A stretch of 64,000 nucleotides of DNA, from positions 868,001 through 932,000 of the forward strand of contig NZ_CP035632.1 of assembly GCF_008807075.1 (NCBI RefSeq), given 5' to 3'. Below, one piece after another: positions 41,653 to 50,918 of this stretch. The notes below the pieces were generated by a model. That model saw only the letters and a list, made by a program, of their open reading frames with translations, did not search any database and had not been told where the DNA came from. Within the stretch, counting starts at the first letter, position 1; each line of letters opens with the position of its first letter. Source of the DNA: Synechococcus sp. RSCCF101 (GTDB lineage Bacteria; Cyanobacteriota; Cyanobacteriia; PCC-6307; Cyanobiaceae). The translations under genes were made by a program, and so were the position numbers.

Positions 41653-43424
41653 AGGGCCCCCTCCAGCAGCGCCTGCACCTTCTCCGGGCCGATCCGACCG
41701 ATGTGGGCCCCGAAGCTGCGGCGCACTCCGGACGCCTGCCAGTCGCTCAGCAGGGGCTCGAGCGCCCGTTCCAGATCGTTGAGGTGTAGACGCTGGAGGT
41801 AGGGCCGGGCCAGGCAGGACAGGTTGGGTGTGCCGCCCAGCCAGAGCTGGTACTGAGCGGGACCGCTGCCCACCAGGCCCAGTTCAGCCATGTAGGGCCG
41901 GGCGCAACCGTTGGGGCAGCCGGTCATGCGCACCAGGATCGACTGGCTGATCCCCAGCCGCTGCAGCAGGGCCTCGAGACGCTCGAGCACCTCGGGCAGG
42001 ACCCGCTCGGACTCGGTGATCGCCAGACCGCAGGTCGGCAGGGCGGGGCAGGCGATGGCATGGCGGGCGAGACGCGCCGGAGCCTCGGGCTCGCTGATGC
42101 CCATCGCTTCAAGATCGCGCCGGACGCTGGAGCGCTGAGCGGTGCCGATGTTGCAGAGCAGCAGATCCTGGTTGGGCGTCAGCCGCAGTTCCAGCTGGTA
42201 GGTCTCCACGATGCGGCGCAGGGCGCGGCGCGTCTCGCCGCTGAGGCGGCCGCACAGCAGGGGCACACCCACGAACCAGAGTCCGCGGGCCTGACGATGC
42301 CAGCCCAGGTAATCCTCCAGGCGAGCCCGGGGCTCCCGCTGCAGGGGCAGGAGCGGATGGGGGAAGTAGCGCGTCAGCTCCTCCCGGAACCAGTCGATGC
42401 CGCGATCCTGCAGCACGTATTTCATGCGTGCATGCCGGCGGATGCGGCGGTCGCCGTGATCGCGCTGCAGCGCCAGGATCGCCTGCAGCAGTTCGAGCAC
42501 GTGCTCGGCGGCCACGTAGCCCAGCGGATCGGCCGTGCGGGCGAAGGTGCTCTCGTTGTTGTGGGTGCGGCCCATGCCGCCACCCACATGCACGTTGCAG
42601 CCGCGCAGCTCACCGTTCGGGTCGCAGAACGCCACCAGGCCGATGTCCTGGGTGAGAAGATCGATCGAGTTGTCCCCCGGCACGGTGACGGCCACCTTGA
42701 ATTTGCGGGGCAGGTAGGTGGTGCCGTACAGGGGCTCATTCGCATCACCGCTGTACACCGCGCCGGAGCGCTGCATCGCCCGCGCGGCCTCCACGGGCTC
42801 GCTCGGCTGGATGCGGTAGGCCGGCTCGCCATCCACCCAGAGATCCAGGTAGGTGTCCTCGGCCCGGCGGGGGGCCAGCAGGTCGGCGATGTCGGCCGCC
42901 AGCCGCCGCGCCGCCGGGTAGGCGCCCTTGTCGTACGGGGCGGCGGGGGCCATCACATTGCGGTTCACATCGCCGCAGGCGGAGAGGGTCGAGCCCAGGT
43001 GACGCACGATCGTGCCGATCACCTCACGCAGGTCGGCCTTGGCCACGCCGTGCATCTGGAAGGCCTGACGCGTGGTGAGCCGCAGGGTGCCGTTGCCGTA
43101 GCGCTCCGAGAGGTCGTCGAGCGCGACGAACAGGGCCGCAGGCACCCGTCCGCCGGGGTTGCGCAGCCGCAGCATCATCTGCCAGTCCTTGCTTTCCCCC
43201 TTGCGCCGGTTGTCGCGATCGTCCTGCTGATAGCTGCCGTGAAACTTGAGGATCTGCACCGCGGCTTCGCTGAAGCAGGGCTCCTCATTCGCCAGCTCCG
43301 TCAACAACGGCTCGCGCAGATAGCCGCTCTCGGTCTTCAGGGTCTCCAGGCGGCTGAGGCCTGCCTTCGGTGCCGGCTTCGCGTCAGCGGCTGGCGCGAG
43401 GCTTGCCTCCGAGGTCAGGGTCAC
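41640..43424 (-). CDS. sir: Ferredoxin-dependent sulfite reductase
   Basis: Reduces sulfite to sulfide with six ferredoxin electrons using siroheme and a 4Fe-4S cluster. The 594-residue protein has the cluster Cys in ACPALPTCGLA (C-X5-C, about 457-463) and TGCPNGCARPYM (C-X3-C, about 500-504). It also has the siroheme-binding TTRQAFQMHGV and GDVNRNVMAPAAP segments. An N-terminal extension of about 25 residues is Ala/Lys-rich. Divergent from glyS. Confidence 0.95.
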   Translation of the reverse strand: MTLTSEASLAPAADAKPAPKAGLSRLETLKTESGYLREPLLTELANEEPCFSEAAVQILKFHGSYQQDDRDNRRKGESKDWQMMLRLRNPGGRVPAALFVALDDLSERYGNGTLRLTTRQAFQMHGVAKADLREVIGTIVRHLGSTLSACGDVNRNVMAPAAPYDKGAYPAARRLAADIADLLAPRRAEDTYLDLWVDGEPAYRIQPSEPVEAARAMQRSGAVYSGDANEPLYGTTYLPRKFKVAVTVPGDNSIDLLTQDIGLVAFCDPNGELRGCNVHVGGGMGRTHNNESTFARTADPLGYVAAEHVLELLQAILALQRDHGDRRIRRHARMKYVLQDRGIDWFREELTRYFPHPLLPLQREPRARLEDYLGWHRQARGLWFVGVPLLCGRLSGETRRALRRIVETYQLELRLTPNQDLLLCNIGTAQRSSVRRDLEAMGISEPEAPARLARHAIACPALPTCGLAITESERVLPEVLERLEALLQRLGISQSILVRMTGCPNGCARPYMAELGLVGSGPAQYQLWLGGTPNLSCLARPYLQRLHLNDLERALEPLLSDWQASGVRRSFGAHIGRIGPEKVQALLEGALQPA

Positions 43425-43449
43425 GGCGGATGGGACGAAACGAAAATCG

Positions 43450-43479
43450 ACCGTAGCGAACGAAAGGCTTCATTACAGT
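43450..43479. promoter_or_regulatory. Back-to-back -10 boxes between sir and glyS
   Basis: Minus strand TACGGT (43455-43450), 25 bases before the sir start; plus strand TACAGT (43474-43479), 22 bases before the glyS start. Both fit TAN3T. The two promoters would overlap, so they may compete. Confidence 0.4.
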
Positions 43480-43501
43480 CAGCTGTTGCTGTGCGCAGGG
43501 A

Positions 43502-45703
43502 TTGGCCACCTTTCTGCTCGAAATCGGGACCGAGGAGCTCCCCGCCGACTTCGCCCGCCTCGCCCTGCCGCAGCTGCAGCACCTGGCGGAACGGGACCTG
43601 CAGGAGGCGCGCCTCGCTCACGCGGGGATCGAAGCCCTGGGAACGCCCAGGCGGCTGGCCCTGCTGGTGGAGGGCCTGCCCGACCGGCAGCCCGACCTCG
43701 AGGAGGAGCGGAAGGGACCGCCCGCCGGGGCCGCCTTCCGGGACGGGCAGCCCACGCGGGCGGCGGAGGGCTTCGCCCGGCGCTGCGGCCTGACGCCGGC
43801 GGAGCTGGAGATCCGGCCGACCGACAAGGGCGAGTTCGTCTTCGCGCGGGTGAAGGAGCCCGGGCGGCCGACCTCGGAGCTGCTGGCGAGCCTGATTCCC
43901 GCCTGGATCGCGGGCCTGCAGGGCCGCCGCTTCATGCGCTGGGGTGCCGGCGACCTGCGCTTCAGTCGCCCGATCCGCTGGCTGGTGGCCCTCCTCGATG
44001 GTGATGTGATCCCCGTTCAGCTCGAGGGCAGTGATCCGCCGGTGGAGAGCGGCCGGCTCAGCCGGGGCCACCGGCTGCACCCGAAGGCCGTGGCGATCGC
44101 CGAACCAGCGGCCTACCGCAGCACGCTCGCCGCCGCGGGGGTGGTGGTGGACCGGGCGGAGCGGGAGCGGCGCATCCATGAGGCTCTGGCGCAATCGACC
44201 GAGGCCGCGGGCCTCACGCCGGATCTTCCGGCGGCACTCAACGACGAACTGGTGGACCTCGTGGAGGATCCGATGGTGCTCGAGGGCTCCATCCCGAGCC
44301 GGTTCCTGGAGCTGCCACCGGAATTGCTCACCACCGTGATGCGCTCGCATCAGCGCTACGTGCCCCTCTTCCTGGCCGGCGGTCAGCGTGACCCGCTCGC
44401 TCTCGCCGCCGGCGACTGCGTCTCGGAGAGGTTTCTGTTCGTGGCCAGCGGCCTGCCGGGCGCTGCCGACGGAATCCGGCGTGGCAACGAGCGGGTGCTG
44501 ACCGCGCGCCTGGCGGATGCCGCCTTCTTCCTCGCGGCGGATCAGGCCGTTCCCAGCATCGATCGCCGCGATCAGCTGGCGCGGGTGACCTTCGCCGCCG
44601 GTCTGGGATCGCTGCTGGATCGGGTGGAACGGCTCGAGTGGATCACGGACGTGCTGATCGAGCTGCTGCCGCTGACGCCCGAGGACGCCGTGGCGGCGAG
44701 GCGCGCCGCCCACCTCTGCAAACACGACCTGGTGAGCCAGATGGTGGGCGAGTTCCCGGAGCTGCAGGGAGTGATCGGAGCCAAGTACCTGCTGGCGGAA
44801 GGAGAATCACGACCGGTGGCTCTGGCGGTGCTGGAGCACTACCGGCCCCGGGGTGCCGGCGATGCGCTGCCCGGAACCCCTGCCGGAGCGGTGCTCGCCG
44901 TTGCCGAACGACTGGAGCTGCTGCTGAGCGTCTACGCCAAGGGGGAGAGACCGCGGGGCTCGTCGGACCCCTATGCCCTGCGCCGAGCCGGCAACGGCGT
45001 GGTTCAGATCCTCTGGTCGATGGGTTGGCGCCTGGATCTCGGCGCGGCGCTGGAACGGATGAGCCGCCACTGGCAGAGCCTGCTGCCCGGGCTGCCCCTC
45101 CTGGGGTCGCCCCTGGCGCGCGCCATCGCCGAAGACCTGCTGCAGCGGGTCGGCACCCTGCTGGAGGACGGCGGCCTCGACGGTGACATCGTGCAGGCGG
45201 TGGCAGGACGGGCCGGCGACGACGGGTCCGACCCGACCCTGGCCAGACCGCTGAAGGATGTGGGCGATGCCCGGGCCCGGGCCCAGTTGCTGCAGGATCT
45301 CAGGCGTCAGGGCCAGCTGGCCGCCGTCCAGGCCGTGGTGCAGCGGGCGGCCAACCTCGCCGCCCGCGCCGAACCCGGCAGCGACGCGATTCAGCCGGAG
45401 GGCCTGGTGGACCCGGGTCTGTTCGAATCCGTGGCCGAGTCGGAGATGCTGACCACCCTTCAGCGTCTGGCGCCCCTGGCGCAGGCCGAGGGGGTCACGT
45501 CCTACGCACGACTGGCGAGCGGTCTGATCAGCAGCGCCCCAGTGCTGGCGTCCTTCTTCGATGGGGAGAACAGCGTGATGGTGATGTGCGACGACGCGAC
45601 CCGTCGGCGCAACCGGCTGCACCTGCTGTCGGTGCTGCGCAATCAGGCTGCACGACTCGGCGACTTCACAGCGCTCCAGGCCGACAGCACGGAGCGAACC
45701 TGA
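43502..45703 (+). CDS. glyS: Glycyl-tRNA synthetase beta subunit
   Basis: The beta chain of the bacterial alpha2-beta2 enzyme, 733 residues. The start ATFLLEIGTEELPADFARLA is diagnostic, as are GRRFMRWGAGDLRFSRPIRW (about 141-160), MRSHQRYVPLF (about 280-290), FVASGLPG, and RAAHLCKHDLVSQMVGEFPE (about 401-420). The C-terminal anticodon-binding region is present. The start is TTG at 43502. The alpha subunit gene is not in the window. Confidence 0.95.
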   Translation: MATFLLEIGTEELPADFARLALPQLQHLAERDLQEARLAHAGIEALGTPRRLALLVEGLPDRQPDLEEERKGPPAGAAFRDGQPTRAAEGFARRCGLTPAELEIRPTDKGEFVFARVKEPGRPTSELLASLIPAWIAGLQGRRFMRWGAGDLRFSRPIRWLVALLDGDVIPVQLEGSDPPVESGRLSRGHRLHPKAVAIAEPAAYRSTLAAAGVVVDRAERERRIHEALAQSTEAAGLTPDLPAALNDELVDLVEDPMVLEGSIPSRFLELPPELLTTVMRSHQRYVPLFLAGGQRDPLALAAGDCVSERFLFVASGLPGAADGIRRGNERVLTARLADAAFFLAADQAVPSIDRRDQLARVTFAAGLGSLLDRVERLEWITDVLIELLPLTPEDAVAARRAAHLCKHDLVSQMVGEFPELQGVIGAKYLLAEGESRPVALAVLEHYRPRGAGDALPGTPAGAVLAVAERLELLLSVYAKGERPRGSSDPYALRRAGNGVVQILWSMGWRLDLGAALERMSRHWQSLLPGLPLLGSPLARAIAEDLLQRVGTLLEDGGLDGDIVQAVAGRAGDDGSDPTLARPLKDVGDARARAQLLQDLRRQGQLAAVQAVVQRAANLAARAEPGSDAIQPEGLVDPGLFESVAESEMLTTLQRLAPLAQAEGVTSYARLASGLISSAPVLASFFDGENSVMVMCDDATRRRNRLHLLSVLRNQAARLGDFTALQADSTERT

Positions 45704-45754
45704 CATCGGTTGGCCCACCTGTGAGCCGCTCCTCGGAGGGGCAGCTCACCGATG
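45704..45754. terminator. Extended stem-loop after glyS
   Basis: CATCGGT (45704-45710) pairs with ACCGATG (45748-45754). Inside, GTGAGC (45721-45726) can instead pair with GCTCAC (45744-45749), with a small inner hairpin CTCC-TCG-GAGG. It begins at the glyS stop codon region and lies between two convergent genes. Confidence 0.45.
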
Positions 45755-45760
45755 GGTGTG

Positions 45761-45788
45761 CTGAGGACGGGGTGGGCCCGTCCCTCAG
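45761..45788. terminator. Second hairpin between glyS and chlP
   Basis: CTGAG-GACGGG pairs with CCCGTC-c-CTCAG around GTGGG, with one bulged base: 11 pairs in all. It ends seven bases before the chlP stop, so it can serve both directions. No U-run on either strand. Confidence 0.5.
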
Positions 45789-45794
45789 CCCGGC

Positions 45795-47183
45795 TCAGGA
45801 GCGGGAGGCGAGAACGGGCTCCTCGGTGGAATCCCGGCGCTGGGCGGCCATGCGGGAGGCCCGGGCCTCGGCATGGGCCTCAAGGATGGCGGCCTCGATC
45901 TCACGGAGCCGCGAGGCCATCTCATCGGGATCGCGAACGGCGCTGGCAACGGGGTGATAGCTGGCGGGAGCCAGGGCGTTGCCGCGCAGCACGGCCCCGA
46001 GGGTGCGCAACGTGAGCTTGATCTGCTGCCAGGGGTTCATCATCACGACCCGCTTGTACAGATAGCTGTCGAAGGTCAGCTTCTGAACGTCGCTGTCATC
46101 GCACATCTCCACGAAGGCCTCACGAGCCGCATCGTTGCGATAGAAGATCGCCTGAAGCAGTTCCAGCACCTTGTAGGTCGCCCCGTAGCGGCGGTCCCAC
46201 TGGCGCAGGTAGCCCTTGAGATCACGCTCGGAGGGGATTCGCTGGCCGCCCTTGCTGGTGGCGACGATCTGCTCAGCGGCCATGCGGCCGCTCTTGGCGG
46301 CGAAGTAGATGCCCTCACCGGAGCTCTTGGTCACGTAACCGGCGGCATCGCCGACGAGCGCCATCCGCCCCACCACACGGCGAGGACGGGGATGCTCGGG
46401 AATGGGATGGGCCTCCACCTTGATCACCTCGCCGCCGAGAAGTCGCTCGCTGGCCCGGTCCCGAATCCCCCTCTGCAGGCTCTTGATCAGTGACTGGTTG
46501 TCCTGCATGGTGCCGGTGCCCACCGCCACATGGTCGTACTTGGGGAAGACCCAGGCGTAGAAGTCCGGGGAGACATCCGATCCCACGTACATCTCGGCCA
46601 GATCTTCGTAATAGGCCATCTCCTCATCCGGAAGGCGGATCCGCTCCTGGAAGGCGATGGCCACGTTGTAATCGCCCGCGTCCATGGCCTTGGCCACACG
46701 GCTGTTGGCCCCGTCAGCACCGACGATCAGATCCACCTCAAGGGTGCTGGCCACTCCGGTCGGGCCGCCACCGCCGTAATCGGCGTAATGAAGGGTGTAC
46801 GGGCCCTGGCGGCCCGCGCCGGTGTCGATGCGCTGCACAAGGCCGTTGATCAGATGGGCCCCCAGATCGGCGGCACGGTTGCGGAGGAAGGAGTCGAGCA
46901 CCTCACGCCGGCACATGCCGATGTATTCATCCGGGTTGTCGAGGTGAATATCAACCTCGCGATTCGAAGGCGAGATCATGCGCATGTTGCGCACCTTGCG
47001 ATCGATGATCGTCTCAGGCAGATCGAATTCATCGACCATGCAGAGAGGAATGGCACCACCGCAGGGCTTGGCGTTGTCGAGCTTGCGCTCGAACAGCCAG
47101 GTCTGAATCCCGGCCCGGGCCAGCACCTCGGCTGCACAGGATCCACTGGGGCCTCCGCCCACAACCGCGACGCGCAATGTCAT
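45795..47183 (-). CDS. chlP: Geranylgeranyl reductase
   Basis: ChlP reduces the geranylgeranyl tail to phytyl for chlorophyll and tocopherol. The 462-residue FAD protein starts MTLRVAVVGGGPSGSCAAEV with the Rossmann GGGPSG (9-14). It has ERKLDNAKPCGGAIPLCMVD, GADGANSRVAKAMDAGDYNV, YAWVFPKYDHVAVGTGTM and RMALVGDAAGYVTKSSGEGI. Length and order match the cyanobacterial enzyme. The promoter faces the carboxypeptidase gene. Confidence 0.96.
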   Translation of the reverse strand: MTLRVAVVGGGPSGSCAAEVLARAGIQTWLFERKLDNAKPCGGAIPLCMVDEFDLPETIIDRKVRNMRMISPSNREVDIHLDNPDEYIGMCRREVLDSFLRNRAADLGAHLINGLVQRIDTGAGRQGPYTLHYADYGGGGPTGVASTLEVDLIVGADGANSRVAKAMDAGDYNVAIAFQERIRLPDEEMAYYEDLAEMYVGSDVSPDFYAWVFPKYDHVAVGTGTMQDNQSLIKSLQRGIRDRASERLLGGEVIKVEAHPIPEHPRPRRVVGRMALVGDAAGYVTKSSGEGIYFAAKSGRMAAEQIVATSKGGQRIPSERDLKGYLRQWDRRYGATYKVLELLQAIFYRNDAAREAFVEMCDDSDVQKLTFDSYLYKRVVMMNPWQQIKLTLRTLGAVLRGNALAPASYHPVASAVRDPDEMASRLREIEAAILEAHAEARASRMAAQRRDSTEEPVLASRS

Positions 47184-47216
47184 CAGCCTGCTGCCTGATC
47201 CGATCGGAGTGCCCGG

Positions 47217-47272
47217 AAGCTATCACCGCTGTTCGGTGCCGGACGGCCCGGGCTGGCATGGATCCGTACGAT
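47217..47272. promoter_or_regulatory. Divergent -10 boxes between chlP and the carboxypeptidase gene
   Basis: Minus strand TAGCTT (47222-47217), 33 bases before the chlP start; plus strand TACGAT (47267-47272), 23 bases before GTG 47296. Both fit TAN3T; no clear -35. Confidence 0.35.
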
Positions 47273-47295
47273 TGAAACAACCTGTTCATGTTCCG

Positions 47296-48021
47296 GTGCC
47301 CAGGGCCGCCGTTCAGGATGAGATCCCGGTCGCCAGGAGGATTGCCCCCCAGCAGCGGCGCAGGCGGCGAGGCTCCCGTCTGATCCTGCTGACCAGCCTG
47401 GCCGTGTGCGCCGCGTCCGCCCTGCTCGTGTTGCGAGGGCGGCCTCGTCTCGCCCCGCAGGCTCCGGTGGCCGAGGACCGGATCGCCCGGCTCGGGCCTC
47501 CCGATCAGGAGGGGCGCCTCTTCGGCCATCTGCCCTACCCGGAAGCCTCGGCTGCGGATCTGGTGCAGGTGGATGCCAGCCACAGGCTTCACCGCGATGC
47601 GGCCGAAGCCTTTCTGGCCATGCAGGACGCCGCAGCGGCCGACGGCGTGGACCTGCGCCTGCTCAGCGCCTTCCGGTCGGTGTCGCTGCAGGAGTCGATC
47701 TTTTTCGATGTCATGGAGCAACGCAACCAGAACGCCCGGGAGCGGGCCCTGGTGAGTGCCCCGCCCGGCTACTCGGAACACGGAACCGGTTTCGCCGTGG
47801 ATGTGGGCGACGGGCTGGAGCCGGAGGCCGACTTCTCGGTCTCCTTCGAGAACACGGCTGCCTTCCGCTGGATGGAGCACCACGCTCCGCGCCACCGCTT
47901 CACCCTCTCCTTCCCGCCGGACAACCCCCAGGGCGTCAGCTACGAACCCTGGCACTGGCGTTACGAGGGCAGTGTGGCGGCGCTGCACCTGTTCCAGGCC
48001 GCCCAGAAGCTGGAGCCCTGA
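47296..48021 (+). CDS. D,D-carboxypeptidase of the VanY/LdcB family (M15B)
   Basis: A 241-residue peptidase with an Arg-rich start and one membrane helix (about 26-45, LILLTSLAVCAASALLVL), so anchored with its domain in the periplasm. Zinc motif SEHGTGFAVDVGD (about 159-171) and EPWHWRYEG (catalytic Glu, His) are intact, and LLSAFRSVSLQ holds the conserved Arg. It trims the stem peptide of peptidoglycan. I choose GTG 47296 over GTG 47209, which would place the -10 box inside the gene. Confidence 0.88.
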   Translation: MPRAAVQDEIPVARRIAPQQRRRRRGSRLILLTSLAVCAASALLVLRGRPRLAPQAPVAEDRIARLGPPDQEGRLFGHLPYPEASAADLVQVDASHRLHRDAAEAFLAMQDAAAADGVDLRLLSAFRSVSLQESIFFDVMEQRNQNARERALVSAPPGYSEHGTGFAVDVGDGLEPEADFSVSFENTAAFRWMEHHAPRHRFTLSFPPDNPQGVSYEPWHWRYEGSVAALHLFQAAQKLEP

Positions 48022-48068
48022 TCCCGATCTGCCGGCGCGTTAGGCAGTTGGTCCGGCCTGGACTGGGA

Positions 48069-48074
48069 TAGTGT
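48069..48074 (+). promoter_or_regulatory. Candidate -10 box of typA
   Basis: TAGTGT (TAN3T form) 37 bases ahead of the typA ATG. No clear -35 hexamer. Confidence 0.3.
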
Positions 48075-48111
48075 TGCCGAACGTCACATTCAGGACGCCA
48101 GCCGTTTCCAT

Positions 48112-49926
48112 ATGACCCCTGAGGCCCGTTGCGCACCGATTCGCAACATCGCGATCATCGCCCACGTCGACCATGGCAAGACCACTCTGGTTGACGCACT
48201 TCTGAGCCAGTCGGGGATCTTCCGGAACAACGAGGCGGTCCCGACCTGTGTGATGGACTCCAACGATCTGGAGCGGGAACGGGGCATCACCATCCTCTCC
48301 AAGAACACGGCCGTCACCTACGAAGGCACGAGGATCAACATCGTCGACACGCCGGGCCACGCCGATTTCGGCGGCGAGGTGGAGCGCGTGCTCGGGATGG
48401 TGGACGGCTGCCTGCTTGTGGTGGATGCCAATGAAGGCCCGATGCCGCAGACGCGCTTCGTGCTCAAGAAGGCCCTGGAGCAGGGGCTCCGGCCGATCGT
48501 GTTCGTCAACAAGATCGACCGTGCCCGCGTCGAGCCGGAAACCGCAGTCGACAAGGTGCTCGACCTGTTCCTCGAGCTGGGCGCTGACGACGATCAGTGC
48601 GATTTCCCCTACCTCTTCGGCAGCGGCCTCGGCGGCTTCGCCAAGAGCGAGATGGGCGACGAGAGCGAGACCATGCGTCCCCTGTTCGACGCGATCCTCC
48701 GCCATGTGCCGCCACCGGTCGGAGACCCTCAGAAGCCGCTGCAGCTCCAGGTCACCACGCTCGACTACTCCGATTTCCTCGGCCGAATCGTCATCGGACG
48801 CGTGCACAACGGCACCATCCGCAACGGCCAGTCGGCCGCGCTGATCAAGGACGACGGCAGCATCAAGCGGGGCCGGGTGAGCAAGCTGCTCGGCTTCGAG
48901 GGCCTGCAGCGGGTTGAGATCGACCAGGCGGGCGCGGGCGAACTGGTGGCCGTGGCCGGCTTCGACGAGGTCAACATCGGCGAAACCATCTCCTGTCCCG
49001 ATGAGCCCCAGGCCCTGCCCCTGATCCGGGTCGACGAACCCACCCTGCAGATGACCTTCGTGGTCAATGACTCACCCTTCGCCGGCAAGGAGGGCAAGTT
49101 CGTCACCAGCCGCCAGCTGCGCGACCGTCTCCAGCGGGAACTGCTCACGAACGTGGCCCTGCGCGTCGAGGACACCGACTCGCCCGACCGGTTCGCCGTG
49201 AGTGGCCGCGGTGAGCTGCATCTGGGGATCCTGATCGAGACCATGCGGCGTGAGGGTTACGAGTTCCAGGTCAGCCAGCCCCAGGTGATCTTCCGCACCA
49301 TCGACGGAACCCCCTGCGAGCCCGTCGAAACCCTGGTGATGGACGTGCCCGAGGCGTCCGTCGGCACCTGCATCGAGCGCCTCGGCACCCGCAAGGCCGA
49401 GATGCAGAACATGGAGACCGGCAGTGACGGCCGCACCCAGCTCGAGTTCATCGTGCCCTCGCGCGGCCTGATCGGCTTCCGCGGCGAATTCGTGCGCGCA
49501 ACCCGTGGCGAGGGAATCATGAGCCACTCCTTCTTTGAATACCGCCCGATGCAGGGCGACTTCGAAACCCGGCGCAACGGCGTGCTCATCGCCTTCGAAG
49601 AGGGCACGGCCACCTTCTACGCACTCAAGAACGCCGAAGACAGGGGGCAGTTCTTCATCTCGCCGGGGACCAAGGTCTACAAAGGCATGATCATCGGCGA
49701 GAACAATCGCCCCCAGGATCTGGAGATCAACGTCTGCAAGACCAAGCAGCTCACCAACATGCGCTCCGCCGGCGCTGAGGAACTCGACACCCTCCAGTCG
49801 CCCATGCAGATGACGCTGGAGCGGGCCCTGGAATACATCGGCTCCAATGAGATGCTCGAGGTCACACCCGAATCGATCCGCCTCCGCAAGCTGCCGATGC
49901 GCCGGATGGCCAAGAGCAAGGGCTGA
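48112..49926 (+). CDS. typA: Ribosome-associated GTPase TypA/BipA
   Basis: A 604-residue translational GTPase related to EF-G and LepA that acts in ribosome assembly and stress. G1 [13 protein letters not shown] (about 17-29), switch [18 protein letters not shown] (about 79-94) and NKIDR (about 134) are intact. The C-terminal BipA-specific region is present ([20 protein letters not shown] and the end with [12 protein letters not shown]). Ordinary length. Confidence 0.97.
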   Translation: MTPEARCAPIRNIAIIAHVDHGKTTLVDALLSQSGIFRNNEAVPTCVMDSNDLERERGITILSKNTAVTYEGTRINIVDTPGHADFGGEVERVLGMVDGCLLVVDANEGPMPQTRFVLKKALEQGLRPIVFVNKIDRARVEPETAVDKVLDLFLELGADDDQCDFPYLFGSGLGGFAKSEMGDESETMRPLFDAILRHVPPPVGDPQKPLQLQVTTLDYSDFLGRIVIGRVHNGTIRNGQSAALIKDDGSIKRGRVSKLLGFEGLQRVEIDQAGAGELVAVAGFDEVNIGETISCPDEPQALPLIRVDEPTLQMTFVVNDSPFAGKEGKFVTSRQLRDRLQRELLTNVALRVEDTDSPDRFAVSGRGELHLGILIETMRREGYEFQVSQPQVIFRTIDGTPCEPVETLVMDVPEASVGTCIERLGTRKAEMQNMETGSDGRTQLEFIVPSRGLIGFRGEFVRATRGEGIMSHSFFEYRPMQGDFETRRNGVLIAFEEGTATFYALKNAEDRGQFFISPGTKVYKGMIIGENNRPQDLEINVCKTKQLTNMRSAGAEELDTLQSPMQMTLERALEYIGSNEMLEVTPESIRLRKLPMRRMAKSKG

Positions 49927-49992
49927 CCCTCGGCCACTGCGCCCATCCCGCCTCAGCCGCACTCCAATCCCCGCTCTCGTCCGATCCAGCCC

Positions 49993-50391
49993 ATGGAGGT
50001 CGATCCCTCCCCCAGCCAAGACCCGATCCGCAGCGATCCACGCTTTCGCGAGGGCGTGGAGCTGTTCAACCGGCACGACTGGTACCCCTGTCACGACGCC
50101 TTCGAGGCTCTGTGGTTCGAGACCAGCGGACCGCAGCGGGTCCTCCTGCAGGGCCTGCTGCAGATCGCGGTCGCCCACCTCCATCTGGAACGGGGCAACA
50201 GCCGCGGGGCCACGATGCTGATGGGCGAAGGTCTCGGGCGGCTCCGGGGCAGCGGCGACGAGGCCTGTGGGATCGATCTGACCAGGCTGCGGGAGACGGT
50301 GCAGGACCGGCTCACGGCCCTGCAGAACGGCGCAGACCCAACGGCCCTGCCCTTGCCGGAGCTGGTGGCTCCGGTACATTCGCGAGATTGA
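49993..50391 (+). CDS. DUF309 family protein
   Basis: A 132-residue helical protein with the DUF309 signature: FREGVELFNRHDWYPCHDAF (about 18-37), EALWFETSGPQRVLLQGLLQ, IAVAHLHLERGNSRGA. The His/Trp/Glu-rich helix pair is conserved in cyanobacteria and plants; function unknown. The leader is C-rich without a Shine-Dalgarno. Its stop overlaps or abuts the lptA start. Confidence 0.88.
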   Translation: MEVDPSPSQDPIRSDPRFREGVELFNRHDWYPCHDAFEALWFETSGPQRVLLQGLLQIAVAHLHLERGNSRGATMLMGEGLGRLRGSGDEACGIDLTRLRETVQDRLTALQNGADPTALPLPELVAPVHSRD

Positions 50392-50393
50392 CT

Positions 50394-50918
50394 GTGCTGC
50401 GCTTGATCGGTCACCAGGCATGGCAGCAGCGGCGCCAGATCGCTGGACTGTCTCTCCTTGCGGCTCTGGCAGGATTCGCCACATCTCCGCCGGTCATCTC
50501 ACAGGAACTGCCTGTGCCAGCCGCACCCACCCCCACCGTGGCCGCTCCCGGCGAGGTGGTGCCCGATCCCGAGCCGGAGACCGGTCTGGTGACGATCGAG
50601 TCGGACGTGCAGACGGCCGACAACACCACCGGTGTGATCACCGCCATCGGCAACGTGCGGATCATCTACCCCGACCGGGGCGTGGTGGCCACCTCCAGGC
50701 AGGCCCAGTTCTTCACCCGCGAGAACCGGATCGTCCTCAGCGGGGATGTGGACGTGATCGAGAAGGACGGCAACAGTCTGCGGGCCGAGCGGGTCACCTA
50801 CCTCGTGGATGAGGAGCGGGCCATTGCCGACCCCCTGCCCGGTGAGCAGGTGTTCAGCACCCTCTTCATTCCCCCCCCCGCTGCGGACACCGCCGCTCCG
50901 GAACCGCTCACCCCATGA
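50394..50918 (+). CDS. lptA: LptA/OstA-like LPS transport protein
   Basis: A 174-residue exported protein. N-terminal signal (about 13-31, RRQIAGLSLLAALAGF) and a Pro-rich linker precede an OstA-type beta-jellyroll: VTIESDVQTADNTTGVITAI, GNVRIIYPDRGVVATSRQAQ and the ENRIVLSGDVDVIEKDGNSL strands. It would bridge the inner and outer membranes for LPS. The start is GTG 50394 (TTG 50388 is possible). It overlaps lptB by four bases. Confidence 0.88.
   Translation: MLRLIGHQAWQQRRQIAGLSLLAALAGFATSPPVISQELPVPAAPTPTVAAPGEVVPDPEPETGLVTIESDVQTADNTTGVITAIGNVRIIYPDRGVVATSRQAQFFTRENRIVLSGDVDVIEKDGNSLRAERVTYLVDEERAIADPLPGEQVFSTLFIPPPAADTAAPEPLTP

Noticed and set aside
47209-47295. GTG at 47209 as start of the VanY-type gene
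   Set aside because: It would put the TACGAT -10 box inside the gene; GTG 47296 keeps the basic N-region and the membrane helix.
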